Source: an uncultured Mycobacterium sp.
GTDB lineage: Bacteria; Actinomycetota; Actinomycetes; Mycobacteriales; Mycobacteriaceae
Direction: 5' to 3'
Assembly (NCBI GenBank): GCA_900078375.1
Contig: FLQS01000024.1
Coordinates: 1-64,000 of the forward strand
Length of the DNA: 64,000 bases
Shown: piece after piece, positions 32,919 to 43,067 of the stretch
Layout of the letters: every line of letters starts with the position of its first letter
Position numbering within the stretch: the first letter of the stretch is position 1
Translations under genes and position numbers: made by a program
The notes under the pieces: model-generated
The model's input: only the letters and a program-made list of their open reading frames with translations
What the model was told of the DNA's origin: nothing
The model's database searches: none

Positions 32919-35781
32919 GCAACTGGCCGTGCGGCCGCGTGGACAGCGGCTTGGGCCGCACGATTTGCGGCCACCAGAACCACGGCCCCATCAGCGCGGC
33001 GATCGCCGGCGTCATGAACGCTCGCACCACCAGGGTGTCGAACAGCAGGCCGAGCCCGATCGTCGTTCCGACTTGGGCGACCACAACCATGGCGCTGACC
33101 GACATCGAGATCATCGTGAACGCGAACACCATGCCGGCCGCGGTCACCACCGAACCGCTACCGCCCATCGCGCGGATGATGCCGGTGTTGATGCCGGCCG
33201 GTATCTCCTCTTTCATCCGGGCGACCAGTAGCAGGTTGTAGTCGGCACCCACCGCCAACAAAATGATGACCGCCATCGCCATCACCATGAACTGCAGTTC
33301 GATACCCAAGATGTGTTGCCAGAGCAGCACCGACAGCCCGAACGACGCCCCGAGTGACAGCACCACGGTGCCGACGATCACGGCGGCGGCGACGATGGCC
33401 CGGGTGATGATCAGCATGATGATGAAGATCAGCGACAACGCGGCCACACCGGCGATGAGCAGGTCGTACTTGTTGCCTTCCTGCATGTCCTTGAAGGCCG
33501 AGGCGGTGCCGCCTAGGTAGACTTTCGACCCTTCCAGCGGCGTGCCCTTGATCGCTTCGAAGACCGCGGCCTTGATCGCATCGATGCGATTGATGCCGTC
33601 GGCCGACAGTGGGTCTTCCTCGTGGGAGATGATGAAGCGGATCGCGTGGCCGTTAGGGGAGATGAAATTCTTTATGCCGCGCTTGAATTCGTCGTTGTCG
33701 AAGATCTCCGGCGGCAAGTAGAACGTGTCGTCGTTGAGCGAATCGTTGAACGCCGCGCCCATTGCGGCCTGATTCTCGCTGAGCGCAGCCTGCTGATCCT
33801 GCTGGCCGGCCTGGGTGGCCTGCTGGGTCAGCATCATGATCCGCATCCGCTTCATCGACTCGATTGTCGGGCGCATCAGCGAAACCATTTGCGGCATCAT
33901 GGCATCCAGCCGATGCATGTCCGGCAACAGTTCCTGAATGTCGTCGACCATGGTGTCGACCCCGTCGATCGTGTCGAACACCGACCGCGTCGACCAGCAC
34001 AGCGGAATGTCGTAGCAGTGCGGTTCCCAGTACAGGTAATTGCGGATCGGGCGGAGGAAGTCGTCGAAATCAGCGATGTGGTTGCGCAGGTCGGCGATGT
34101 CCACATACATCTCGTCCATCTTGCCCACCATGTCGTGCATGGTGCCGCTCATTCTCTCCATCAAGTTGATCATCTGCGTCATCGTGTTGATGGTCTTCTG
34201 CATGTCTTCGCCCTGAACCAGCATGTCAGCCATGCGGTCCTGCAGGTAGGAGCGGTTCATCGTCTGCCCGGTGCCGCCCATGCTGATCTGGGCCGGAATC
34301 GAGCTGTACTTCAACGGCTTTCCCGCGGGACGGGTGATCGACTGCACCCTTCCAATACCGGGAACCTTGGCGATGGCCTTGCTGATCCGCTCGATCACCA
34401 GGAAGTCCGCCGAATTGCGCACGTCCTGATCGGTTTCGACCAACACCATCTCGGGGTTCATCCGGGCGATGGGGAAGTGTCGCTCGGCCGCCGCGAAACC
34501 CTCGTTGGCCGGTAGGTCGGCGGGCAGGTACTTGCGGTCGTTGTAGTTCGCTTGATAGCCCGGCAGGGTGATCAGGCCGACCAAGGCGACCAGGATCGTC
34601 GCGAGCAGAATGCCGGCCGGCCAGCGCACCACCAGCGCGCCCAGCTTCCGCCAGAACCGAATCCGCATCGCGCGCTTGGGTTCCAGCAGCCCGAAGCGAC
34701 TGGCTACCGTGACGATCGCGGCGCCCAGCGTCAACGCGGAGATCACCGCGACCACCATGCCGACGGCGAGCGGGACTCCCAGCGACTTGAAATACGGCAA
34801 CCGGGTGAACGAGAGGCAGAACGTCGCCCCGGCGATCGTCATACCCGAGGCCAGCACCACGTGAGCGGTGCCGTGATACATCGTGTAGTACGCCGATTCC
34901 CGGTCTTGCCCGATTGATCGGGCCTCCTGATATCGCCCGATCAGGAAGATCGCATAGTCCGTCGTCGCGGCGATCGCCAATGTCACGAGTAGTTGGGTCG
35001 CGAACGGTGACAGGCCGATCAGGTTGTGATAGCCCAGGAACGCCACTGCGCCGCGGGTCACCGATAGACCCAAGATCAGCATCACCAGGACCAGTCCGAC
35101 CGTCACGACCGACCGGTAGAAGAACAACAGCATGATGAGGATGACGCCGATGGTGGTGAGCTCGATGATCCGGATGCTCTTGTCGCCGGCAATCTGCTGG
35201 TCGGCCTGCAGTGCCGGACCACCGGTCACGAAGACCTTGACGCCCGGCGGCGGTGACAGGCCTCTGACGATCTTCTGGACCGCTTCGACCGAATCGTTGC
35301 CGAGCGTCTCACCCATGTTCCCGGCCAGTGCCACCTGCACGTAGACGGCTTTGGCGTCGGCGCTCAGCGCACCGGCTTCGGTGAGCGGATCACCCCAGAA
35401 ATCCTGGATGTGCTGCACGTGCGTGGTGTCGGCACGCAGCTTGGCGATCATGTCGTTGTAGAAGTGGTGCGCGGCATCGCCCAGGGGCTGGTCGCCCTCC
35501 AAAACGATCATGGCCGAGCTGTCCGAGTCGGATTCCTCGAAGACCTTGCCCGAACGCATCATCGCGATCACCGACGGCGCGTCCTTGGGGGACATCGAGA
35601 CTGCGCGCAGCCTGCCGACTTCGTCCAGCTGCGGGACGACCGTGTTCAAGACGACGATCAGTCCGACCCAGCCAAGAATGATCGGCACGGCCAGTCGGCG
35701 GATCCACTTAGCCAAACCCGGCCGATGCGGCTGTTCAGCGGAGACCACGCGCTCTTCGGTCGGGGCGCTCACCAGGCCCAA
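32911..35781 (-). CDS. MmpL-family RND lipid transporter without adjacent MmpS
   Basis: This 956-residue RND transporter has twelve membrane helices and two large periplasmic porter domains. The proton-relay pairs are seen in '[16 protein letters not shown]' (TM4) and '[15 protein letters not shown]' (TM10). The porter region contains '[14 protein letters not shown]' with two cysteines, as in the MmpL4/5 branch. Unlike the locus at 57.5-60.8 kb, no mmpS precedes it. GTG at 35772 is an alternative start. It probably exports a lipid or siderophore-like cargo. Confidence 0.9.
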   Translation of the reverse strand: MGLVSAPTEERVVSAEQPHRPGLAKWIRRLAVPIILGWVGLIVVLNTVVPQLDEVGRLRAVSMSPKDAPSVIAMMRSGKVFEESDSDSSAMIVLEGDQPLGDAAHHFYNDMIAKLRADTTHVQHIQDFWGDPLTEAGALSADAKAVYVQVALAGNMGETLGNDSVEAVQKIVRGLSPPPGVKVFVTGGPALQADQQIAGDKSIRIIELTTIGVILIMLLFFYRSVVTVGLVLVMLILGLSVTRGAVAFLGYHNLIGLSPFATQLLVTLAIAATTDYAIFLIGRYQEARSIGQDRESAYYTMYHGTAHVVLASGMTIAGATFCLSFTRLPYFKSLGVPLAVGMVVAVISALTLGAAIVTVASRFGLLEPKRAMRIRFWRKLGALVVRWPAGILLATILVALVGLITLPGYQANYNDRKYLPADLPANEGFAAAERHFPIARMNPEMVLVETDQDVRNSADFLVIERISKAIAKVPGIGRVQSITRPAGKPLKYSSIPAQISMGGTGQTMNRSYLQDRMADMLVQGEDMQKTINTMTQMINLMERMSGTMHDMVGKMDEMYVDIADLRNHIADFDDFLRPIRNYLYWEPHCYDIPLCWSTRSVFDTIDGVDTMVDDIQELLPDMHRLDAMMPQMVSLMRPTIESMKRMRIMMLTQQATQAGQQDQQAALSENQAAMGAAFNDSLNDDTFYLPPEIFDNDEFKRGIKNFISPNGHAIRFIISHEEDPLSADGINRIDAIKAAVFEAIKGTPLEGSKVYLGGTASAFKDMQEGNKYDLLIAGVAALSLIFIIMLIITRAIVAAAVIVGTVVLSLGASFGLSVLLWQHILGIELQFMVMAMAVIILLAVGADYNLLLVARMKEEIPAGINTGIIRAMGGSGSVVTAAGMVFAFTMISMSVSAMVVVAQVGTTIGLGLLFDTLVVRAFMTPAIAALMGPWFWWPQIVRPKPLSTRPHGQLLR

Positions 35782-35863
35782 GTCCTCCCCGTTACGGCAA
35801 TTTACTTAGACAGTCATACCAGACGTCGGGGGCTGCGTGTGAGGTAGGTAACCTGGTTCTCCT

Positions 35864-37735
35864 CTAACCGCTGTTCGCGCCACCTTCGGCGATCCGGCGC
35901 ACCGCGTCGAGGAAGACGTCGATTTCGTCGAAGGTGTTGTAGAAGGCGAACGACGGGCGAACCGTGGTCTCCACGCCCATCCGGCGCAGGATCGGCTGGG
36001 CGCAGTGGTGCCCGGCCCGGACTGCGATGCCTTCGGCGTTGAGCGCTTTGCCGACCTCGAGCGGTTCGTGACCGGCCAGCACGAAGGACAGCACGCTGGC
36101 TTTCTCGTCGGCGGTGCCGATCAGCCGCACCCCGTCGATGGCTGCCAGCCGCGGCGTGGCGTACTCCAGCAGCGCATGCTCGTAGGCCGCGATCCGGTCG
36201 ATGCCCACCCGCTCGACGTAGCGCAGGGCCTCACCGAGGCCGACGGCGTCGGCGATGTTGCCGGTGCCGGCCTCGAATTTGTTCGGCGGACCCTGATACA
36301 GCGAGCGCTCGATGGTGACGTCGGCGATCATGTTGCCGCCGCCCTGCCACGGCGGGGTCTCGGCCAGCGCCTCCTCGGTGCCGTACAGCACCCCGATCCC
36401 GGTGGGGCCGAAGACCTTGTGCCCGGAGAACACGAAGAAATCCGCGCCGGTCTTGCTGACGTCGATCGGGATGTGGGGGATGGACTGGGCGCCGTCGATG
36501 AGCACTCGCGCGCCGTAGCGATGGCCGAGCTCGATAATCTTCTCCACCGGCGTGACCGTGCCCAGCGCATTGGAAACCTGGGTTGCGGCAACCAGTTTGG
36601 TTCGCGGGCCGAGCAGGTCCTCGAACTCGCTGAGCAACAGATTGCCTGCGTCGTCGACCGGTGCCACCTTGAGGACGGCGCCGGTCTTCTGTGAAATAAT
36701 CTGCCACGGAACGATATTGGCGTGGTGCTCCAGGTTGGTGATGACGATCTCGTCGCCGGGACCCAGATGTTTGCCACCCCACGAGTAGGCCACCAGGTTG
36801 ATCGCCTCGGTGGTACCGCGGACGAAGATGATCTCCTCGGTCTTGGCCGCGCCGATGAACCGCCGGACCGCTTCGCGGGCCTCTTCGTAGGCATCGGTGG
36901 CCCGGGCGGCCAATTCGTGTGCGGCACGGTGGATGTTGGAGTTCTCGTGCGCGTAGAAGTGCGCCAGCCGATCGATCACCGCCTGCGGCTTCTGAGTGGT
37001 GGCGGCGTTGTCGAACCAGATCAGCGGTTTGCCGTTGACGGTCTCGCGCAGGATCGGGAAATCGGCACGGATCGCGTTGACGTCGAAGATCTCGTGACGG
37101 TCCGGGATCTGCGGTACCGGCTCGGACAGCGCCGGTGCGCCGGAGGCGAAGTAGTAGTTCGCCTCGTCGCCGCCCGGCGGGAGAACGCTGCGCGGAATGT
37201 CCGGGATGACAGGAACTTCCGTCGGCCACCCCGGTACCGAACCGCGCGGTGCCACCGGCGCGTTGGGCGCCGAGCCGGCCAAGACCCCGGGGACCGTCGG
37301 GACGATCCCGCTGGGCACGGCGAATTCCTCGAGGTGCGGCGGGGCGAAGACATCGACCGCCCCGGCCCCGGCATGTCCCGCCGACGGGGCGGTGGTGACA
37401 TCGGGTGCGTTGCCACGCGGGGCCACCGGCACCGCTTGCGGTGGAATTGGTTCGGGCCCAGGCGAACTCGGTGGTGGCAGCCTGACCCCAGGGGCTTCGG
37501 TCAGCACCGCGGGCGGACCCAGCGGTGGACCGCCCCCGGCGGCCGTGCCGTAGGACGCGGCAGCCGTCTTGTCGGGGATGTTGCCACGCGGTGCCGGCTG
37601 AGCCGTCTGCGGTGGACTGTCGTTACCGGGCCGGAAGCTGGCGGCAAACAGCTGGTTGGCCAGCACCGCCAGTTCGGCCTCGCTGATCGGAAGCTCGCCC
37701 TCGGCGTCTACCGACCGGTACTCACTTGTACTCAT
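35864..37735 (-). CDS. Encapsulin-associated cysteine desulfurase (SufS-like) with disordered targeting domain
   Basis: This 623-residue protein has about 215 N-terminal residues of Pro/Ala/Gly-rich disorder followed by a class II, SufS-like PLP enzyme. The PLP lysine lies in 'FVFSGHKVFGPTGIGVLYG' and the sulfur-accepting cysteine in 'RAGHHCAQPILRRMG'. It removes sulfur from L-cysteine as persulfide. The disordered region contains three APRG[NS]-x-P motifs at residues 48, 105 and 162, exactly 57 apart, candidate anchors to the shell interior. ATG 37735 overlaps the end of the encapsulin gene by 14 bp. Known family 2A systems store sulfur in this way. Confidence 0.92.
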   Translation of the reverse strand: MSTSEYRSVDAEGELPISEAELAVLANQLFAASFRPGNDSPPQTAQPAPRGNIPDKTAAASYGTAAGGGPPLGPPAVLTEAPGVRLPPPSSPGPEPIPPQAVPVAPRGNAPDVTTAPSAGHAGAGAVDVFAPPHLEEFAVPSGIVPTVPGVLAGSAPNAPVAPRGSVPGWPTEVPVIPDIPRSVLPPGGDEANYYFASGAPALSEPVPQIPDRHEIFDVNAIRADFPILRETVNGKPLIWFDNAATTQKPQAVIDRLAHFYAHENSNIHRAAHELAARATDAYEEAREAVRRFIGAAKTEEIIFVRGTTEAINLVAYSWGGKHLGPGDEIVITNLEHHANIVPWQIISQKTGAVLKVAPVDDAGNLLLSEFEDLLGPRTKLVAATQVSNALGTVTPVEKIIELGHRYGARVLIDGAQSIPHIPIDVSKTGADFFVFSGHKVFGPTGIGVLYGTEEALAETPPWQGGGNMIADVTIERSLYQGPPNKFEAGTGNIADAVGLGEALRYVERVGIDRIAAYEHALLEYATPRLAAIDGVRLIGTADEKASVLSFVLAGHEPLEVGKALNAEGIAVRAGHHCAQPILRRMGVETTVRPSFAFYNTFDEIDVFLDAVRRIAEGGANSG

Positions 37736-38648
37736 GGAACTGGTCCACCGCAGCACCGTCGAGCACGGCCAGCGCATCATCGGTCAGCACGGCCAGTGAC
37801 GAGTACTGGGTCACCAGGTAGGAAGCGATGCCGGAGCGGTCGATGCCGGTGAACCGGACGGACAGCCCGGGGGCCTGCTCGCCGACCAGGCCGGGCTGGA
37901 ACAAGCCGACCACGCCTTGGCGCTCTTCGCCGGTACGCACCAGGATGAACTTGGTCTTGCCGTCCTCGACCGGCACCTTGTCGCTCGGCACGATCGGGAT
38001 GCCGCGCCAGGTGATGAACTGGGCGCCGAACAGGTTCACCACCACCGGCGGAACGCCGCGGTAGGTGGCCTCCCGACCGAACGCGGCCACCCCGAGCGGG
38101 TGGGTCAGGAAGAACGCCGGTGTCTTCCACACCTTGGTGATCAGCGCATCCAGGTCGTCCGGGGTCGGGGCGCCACCGAGGGTCTCGATGGTCTGCTCCG
38201 GGGTCACCTGCGACAGCAAGCCGTACTCGGCGTTGTTGATCAGCTCGGATTCCTGGCGTTCTTTGATCGTCTCGATCGTCAGCCGCAGCTGTTGGGCGAT
38301 CTGGTCGTGCGGGCTGGAGTACAGATCCGACACCCGGGTGTGCACGTCGAGCAGCGTCGAGATGGCGCGCAGCGTGAGCTCACGCGGGCTGGTCTGGTAG
38401 TCGACGTAGGTCTGGGGAAGCGGGTCTTCGACGTTCTCGCCGCCGACCTCGGCGTGGATAGCCACCCGCTCGGGGTTGACCACCCGGTTGACCCGATAGA
38501 TGCCCGCTTCGACCGGCACCCAGCTCAGCAGGTGCAGCAGAAACCGCGGGGTGATGGTCTCCAGCTGCGGGACGGTTTTGGTGGCATTCGCGAGCTGCCG
38601 TGCAGCGGCCGCGCCAAGTGCCTGCGATTCGTTCTGAGCCGACGTCAT
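37722..38648 (-). CDS. Family 2A encapsulin shell protein
   Basis: This 308-residue HK97-fold shell protein belongs to the SrpI/mycobacterial MMP-I group. Typical segments are 'LLHLLSWVPVEAGIYRVNRV' (about 43-62), 'YGLLSQVTPEQTIETLGGAPTPDDLDALI' (E-loop and P-domain region), 'FGREATYRGVPPVVVNLFGAQFITWRGIPI' and the C-terminal 'YSSLAVLTDDALAVL'. ATG 38648 has GGAGG 5 nt upstream; an ATG at 38660 is less well placed. The enzyme cargo is encoded immediately downstream and overlaps. No serine acetyltransferase or intact rhodanese, sometimes found in such operons, is adjacent. Confidence 0.93.
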   Translation of the reverse strand: MTSAQNESQALGAAAARQLANATKTVPQLETITPRFLLHLLSWVPVEAGIYRVNRVVNPERVAIHAEVGGENVEDPLPQTYVDYQTSPRELTLRAISTLLDVHTRVSDLYSSPHDQIAQQLRLTIETIKERQESELINNAEYGLLSQVTPEQTIETLGGAPTPDDLDALITKVWKTPAFFLTHPLGVAAFGREATYRGVPPVVVNLFGAQFITWRGIPIVPSDKVPVEDGKTKFILVRTGEERQGVVGLFQPGLVGEQAPGLSVRFTGIDRSGIASYLVTQYSSLAVLTDDALAVLDGAAVDQFHEYK

Positions 38649-38934
38649 CGAGTCCTCCACTTCTCTCCGGTGGGGCCAATCATCGTTCCTTTTCCAGTGG
38701 CCTGCACAGGTTTGAACGTCAGCGTGATGCGAACTCCGTTGCGAGTTTGACGGGGGCGTGCCGTATGGTATTGGGATGCAACAGCCCGCATCGCCGCGCT
38801 TCGGTTACACGCGCTGCTTTGATGTGTGCTTCTGTTGTTGTTGATCTTCTGACGCCGTAATTCCCTGCGCTCAGCCCACCGTCTTCTCGGTGTGATCGTC
38901 TGCGCGCTTCGACGTACTCAGAGAGATCAATCCG

Positions 38935-40197
38935 ATGTCATCCCTGTCTTTGTTTGCACCCGCTCCCGCGCGAGTCGCCGTCCGAGGTCGGACGGGGCCG
39001 GCCCCGGCCAATCTGTCGCGAATGACCCGGTACCGCGGTGGTACGTATTCGCACACTGTGGACACCATCGTGTTCACCGATGGCACGTCCGCGCGCACCG
39101 ACCTGATCCGCCTCAACCCGAATATCGAGGCGTACTCCCTGGACTTCGGCGGGGTCGCGCCCACAAGGCCGTCGCGCTACCGCGCCGACACCTGGTCGGC
39201 CGTGCCGCATCTGCAGGCCCGCGCCTACGAGGCCGAAGTCGCCTGGATCCTGCGCAATTCCTACCCGGCGCTGTCGACCACCCAACTCAGCGCTGACCTG
39301 CGGGCGGCCGGGTACGCGCTGGGGTCCCGCAATATCAGCGAGCATGAGGCGATCGCCGGCACGCAGGCCGCGATCTGGTATCTGACCAACGGACTGGAGC
39401 TGGACAACCGGCCGCTCAACGTCCCGGCCCGCACCACCGAGCGCACCGGCGAGGTTCGCGTCGAGTTCGAGGGGGAGCGCCAGCTCGCCGGGTACGCGGC
39501 CGATGTCGTCAGCGCTGAGGGTGCGGTGCTAACCCTGCAGAAGTCCCGCGACGGCAGCGTGTGGGACGACGTCGCGGCCTCCCGGGTGAGACTGCCGGCC
39601 GGCGGCGGCCGGATCAGCAAGTCGCTGGGCGTCGGTGCGACGGTCGCCCACCACCGCTACGGACGTCCCGGCGGGGGTTACCGGCACTACCGGCTGCTCG
39701 TCGAGGGCGATGCCACCCTCACCGACTTGACCTTCCGGCTCGCGGGCTCGGGCCTGTACCGCAACGCCGCACCGGTCGTCCATCTGTACGACTACCTACT
39801 CGCCGGTGCCCGCGCGGCACACCGGGCAGCCGTCGTCCCGTCACTGGTCGCCTCTGACGCGGTTGCCGAGGCTGGGTTGGTCGGCCCGTTCCAGTTGGTC
39901 ACCGCCGATGCCGCCACGGTGACGGTTGGTGACGGGCACAGCCTCGTCGACGCCGACGGCGCCGCCATCACCAAACCTGTTGCACCGCATCAGCAATTCT
40001 TCCTGCGGGTGGCATCCGATGCCGGGGCGACCACGTTGACCATCGAGATCCCCGGAGATCCACGGGGTTTCGGGGGGCGAGTGGTGACCGGTGTGGCCCG
40101 TGACGAGATCGCGGGCACCTTCACCCCGCTGGCCCTGGCGGTCCCGGTCCAGCAGATCGTTGAGTTCGAGATCGAGTGGGCCGGCTCAGATAGCTGA
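38935..40197 (+). CDS. Thioester-domain-like (TQxA) protein without cysteine
   Basis: This 420-residue protein has an N-terminal thioester-domain (TED) pattern: 'NIEAYSLDFGG' (62-72), 'AEVAWILRNSYPALS' (100-114) and 'EAIAGTQAAIWYLTNG' (138-153). In true TED adhesins a cysteine in the first motif bonds to the TQ glutamine. Here the position is Ser68, and the whole protein has no cysteine. There is also no signal peptide or LPxTG anchor. The C-terminal half (from about 165) is beta-rich. It is divergent from the encapsulin operon with a 286-bp gap. A cytoplasmic binding role is possible; the function is unknown. Confidence 0.7.
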   Translation: MSSLSLFAPAPARVAVRGRTGPAPANLSRMTRYRGGTYSHTVDTIVFTDGTSARTDLIRLNPNIEAYSLDFGGVAPTRPSRYRADTWSAVPHLQARAYEAEVAWILRNSYPALSTTQLSADLRAAGYALGSRNISEHEAIAGTQAAIWYLTNGLELDNRPLNVPARTTERTGEVRVEFEGERQLAGYAADVVSAEGAVLTLQKSRDGSVWDDVAASRVRLPAGGGRISKSLGVGATVAHHRYGRPGGGYRHYRLLVEGDATLTDLTFRLAGSGLYRNAAPVVHLYDYLLAGARAAHRAAVVPSLVASDAVAEAGLVGPFQLVTADAATVTVGDGHSLVDADGAAITKPVAPHQQFFLRVASDAGATTLTIEIPGDPRGFGGRVVTGVARDEIAGTFTPLALAVPVQQIVEFEIEWAGSDS

Positions 40198-40208
40198 GTG
40201 CAGAGTGG

Positions 40209-41030
40209 CTATGCCGCGGCGGCCTTGACGGCCCGGCTGACCTCCTGGCGCAACCGCACGTACTCCGAACTGCGCCGCAGTTCGTCGGGGTCGACGCCGG
40301 TGCGGGGCAGGTCCACCGAAAGGTCAAGGGCGACCTGACCAGGACGGTGGGTCAGCACCACGATGCGCGACCCCAGAAACGCCGCCTCGTCCGCACTATG
40401 GGTGACGAACACGGTGGTCCGTCCCGAGGCCGCACTCACTTCGCGGATGTCCTCCTGCAAGCGCTCCCTGGTCAGGGCGTCCAACGCGGCGAACGGCTCG
40501 TCGAGCAGCAGCAGCGAGGTCTCCGGCCGCTCGGATGCCAGCGCCCGCGCGATCGCGACGCGCTGTTGCTGACCGCCGCTGATCTCCCATATCTTGCGGT
40601 GCGCGATCTCTTCCAACCCGACCCGGTGCAGAAGTTCGTCGCGTCGCGAAGCCCGGCGCTCGCGCGGGGTGCCGGCGTACTTCAGCGCCAGCTCCACGTT
40701 GCCGCCGACGCTACGCCACGGGAACAGCCGGGGCTGCTGGAACACGACTCCCGCGGTCTGCCCCGGCACCGGTCGCCGCCCGGACACCGTGATCTCACCG
40801 TCGCCCGGTGACTCGAATCCCGCGATCAGGCGCAGCAGTGTGCTCTTGCCGCAGCCCGATGCGCCGACCAGGACCAGGAACGAACCGGGCTCCACGTCGA
40901 GATTCACCGGGCCCAGCGCCGTCGTCGTGCCGTAGCGGTGCTCGACATTCCGGATCTGGATACCGCCGTCCTCGTGCGCCGCGGATACTGTGGCCGCCGG
41001 GTCCGTCTCCGCCTTACTGGGTGATGACAT
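40209..41030 (-). CDS. ABC transporter ATPase, sulfonate/taurine type
   Basis: This 273-residue ATPase has Walker A 'GASGCGKSTLLRLIAGF', the Q-loop in 'VVFQQPRLFPW', signature 'ISGGQQQRVAIARAL', Walker B 'LLLLDEPFAALDALTRE' and the H-loop 'VFVTHSADEAAFLG'. It resembles SsuB/TauB. ATG 41030 lies inside the end of the binding-protein gene (17-bp overlap). The order is permease, binding protein, ATPase. The import substrate is probably an organosulfur compound, judged from the divergent monooxygenase operon. Confidence 0.88.
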   Translation of the reverse strand: MSSPSKAETDPAATVSAAHEDGGIQIRNVEHRYGTTTALGPVNLDVEPGSFLVLVGASGCGKSTLLRLIAGFESPGDGEITVSGRRPVPGQTAGVVFQQPRLFPWRSVGGNVELALKYAGTPRERRASRRDELLHRVGLEEIAHRKIWEISGGQQQRVAIARALASERPETSLLLLDEPFAALDALTRERLQEDIREVSAASGRTTVFVTHSADEAAFLGSRIVVLTHRPGQVALDLSVDLPRTGVDPDELRRSSEYVRLRQEVSRAVKAAAA

Positions 41031-42048
41031 CAGGCAAACCCTGGGTGTAGATGGCGTCCTGGAACGTCTTGAGCGGGGCGGGCGCCGGGATCTGCTTCTG
41101 GTCGGCGAGGAACTGCGACGCGTTCTGCAGGTTGACGGCGATATTGCCGGGGTTGCCCGCACTGCCCAGCCACTGCGGTGAGGCCACCTCTTGCGGGCTC
41201 AGGTACACACCCTGCTTGAGCTGTCCCTCGACATCGGCTGGCGACAAACCGATTTCGGCGGCGATCGCCTTGGCCGCCGCGGCGGGATCGCTGTGGATGA
41301 CGGTCAGTGCCCTGGCCTGCTGCTTGCGCCAGACATCGACGACCTCGGGGTGGTCCTTGGCGAACGAGTTCGCCACCGCGGCCAGATCCAGGGTCGGCTT
41401 GCCGTCCTTGGCCAGTTGCCGGCTGGTGATCAGGTCCTTACCGGTCTTGCGCAGCTGGTCCAGCGTCGGCAGCCAGGTGTAGGCGGCCTCGATGTCACCG
41501 CGTTCCCATGCCGCCAGGATCGCCTGCGGCTGCAGGTCGATCAGCTGAACGTCGCTGGGCGACAACCCGTTCTGGGCCAGCGCGGCGAGCAGGCTGTAGT
41601 GCGCGGTCGAGGCGAACGGGGTGGCCACCCGCTTGCCCTTCAGGTCGGCGATGGAGTTGATGCCGCTGCCGTTGCGGGCGACCAGCGCCTCGTTGTCACC
41701 GGCGACGTCCAGCACGAACGCGACGCTGTAGGGAATGTTCAGCGGGGCCGAGAGTCCACGGGCAACAGGGCTGGAACCGAGGCTGCCGAAGTCGAGTTCC
41801 TTGGCGATGAACGCGGTGTTGACGTCGGCGCCGGAGTCGAACTTGACCCACTTGATGTTGTAGTCCGGCAACGCGTCTTCCAGCCACCGGTTGTTCTTGA
41901 CGATCAGGTCGCCGCTGGGGAAGGTCTGGTACCCGATGCGCAGCGTCGGCTTGCCCGCCTGCGAGTTCGAGTGATCGACCGAGCAACCGGCCATGCCGAT
42001 CATGGTGATGGCGGCGGCAGCGACGGCGATGAGCTTGTGAAAGTTCAT
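41014..42048 (-). CDS. ABC transporter substrate-binding lipoprotein, sulfonate type
   Basis: This 344-residue lipoprotein starts at ATG 42048 ('MNFHKLIAVAAAAITMIG'), lipobox 'GMAGC' at about residue 22. 'LRIGYQTFPSGDLIVKNNRWLEDAL' and 'KELDFGSLGSSPVARGLS' match SsuA/TauA-type binding proteins (NMT1-like fold). GAGAGGAAAGG upstream is a good ribosome binding site. Because the permease gene has an apparent one-base insertion, the current reading frame of the permease enters this gene without a stop. Confidence 0.88.
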   Translation of the reverse strand: MNFHKLIAVAAAAITMIGMAGCSVDHSNSQAGKPTLRIGYQTFPSGDLIVKNNRWLEDALPDYNIKWVKFDSGADVNTAFIAKELDFGSLGSSPVARGLSAPLNIPYSVAFVLDVAGDNEALVARNGSGINSIADLKGKRVATPFASTAHYSLLAALAQNGLSPSDVQLIDLQPQAILAAWERGDIEAAYTWLPTLDQLRKTGKDLITSRQLAKDGKPTLDLAAVANSFAKDHPEVVDVWRKQQARALTVIHSDPAAAAKAIAAEIGLSPADVEGQLKQGVYLSPQEVASPQWLGSAGNPGNIAVNLQNASQFLADQKQIPAPAPLKTFQDAIYTQGLPDVITQ

Positions 42049-42894
42049 ACCTTTCCTCTCCAAGGGACGGCGCGACGCTCGACAGCGCGCAGTAGACCCG
42101 TCGATCACGAGCCCCGAAATGCCGATCGCGAAGATGCCGACAAGCACGACGGGGGTGTTGTTGTAATTGCTCGCGTCCTTGACCAGGCCGCCGATACCGG
42201 GAATGCCGTTGAACAACTCGGCGGCGACCACCGAGGAGTAGGCCATGCCGACGGCCAGCCGGATACCGGTGAACGTCTCCGGGAGGGCCGAGGGAATGAC
42301 GATGTCGCGCACGACATCACGTCGCGAGGCGCCCAGCGCCCTGGCCGCCTCGACCAGGCTGACCGGCACGGCTACGACGGCCGCGGTCGTGGCCACCGCG
42401 GCGGGCGGCAGTGCTGCCAGCGCCAGCAGGGTGACCTTCGGTGCCTCGTCGATGCCGAGCCAGATGACCAGCAGGAAGAAGTACGCCAGCGGCGGCAGGG
42501 CCCGCAGGAACGTCAGCCACGGTTCCAGCACGCTGCGGACCCAGGGAACCGAGCCCATCACCAAGCCGAGCACGAGGCCGCCGGCCACACCGATGACGAC
42601 ACCGGCGAACACCCGCCGCAACGTCATGTACAGGTGCTCCCACAACAGATAGCCCGCATAGCCGCGGACACCGTCATGCGTGGTCGACACGTCGACGAAG
42701 GCCCGCCACGCCGTGCTCGGGTAGGGGACGAACGTCTGGTTCCAGACCCCGCTCGCCGCGGCCAGTTGCCAGACAATGAAGAACACCAGCAGTGAGAGCA
42801 GGGGAAGTGCGACGCGGGTGAGCCAGCCCGGAAACCTGCTACCGCTGCGGGGGCGGGTGGCGTCGGGTGGTGCGACGTCGACGAATACGGACAC
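42045..42894 (-). CDS. ABC transporter permease, sulfonate type, with 3' frameshift
   Basis: This permease has about six helices and the EAA loop 'EAARALGASRRDVVRDIVIPSALPETF'. The frame as given does not stop but continues into the binding-protein gene (626 codons in total). Removing one base (A at 42096 on the plus strand) restores an ordinary SsuC/TauC end, 'IDGLLRAVERRAVPWRGKV', with TGA overlapping the next ATG. The coordinates give this corrected end. Either an assembly/sequencing error, a real mutation producing a fusion, or recoding. Confidence 0.75.
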
Positions 42895-42906
42895 CGCAAC
42901 ACCTTT

Positions 42907-42980
42907 GCGTGAGCGTGAACCCGCTGTGAATGTCTATGCTCAGCGCGAATCAAACTCTGCCCAGGTAATTGCGCTCACGC
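42907..42980. promoter_or_regulatory. Inverted repeat in the divergent organosulfur promoter region
   Basis: GCGTGAGCG (42907-42915) and its exact complement CGCTCACGC (42972-42980) lie 56 bp apart between the divergent permease and glutamine-synthetase-like genes. TATGCT near 42935 is a possible -10 element between them. A shared regulator looping across both promoters is possible; no regulator gene is adjacent. Confidence 0.4.
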
Positions 42981-43067
42981 CGACGCTAAACCTTTCTCTC
43001 CTGCCGGCTCACGGGAAAGGGTGATGGCCACCCGTCTTGATTTCTCACGTCCGAGGAGGCCCCTACC

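Noticed and set aside
41191..42795. 534-codon plus-strand frame opposite the ABC permease and binding protein
   Set aside because: Shadow frame with Arg/Gln/Gly-rich nonsense; the minus strand has recognisable transporter motifs.
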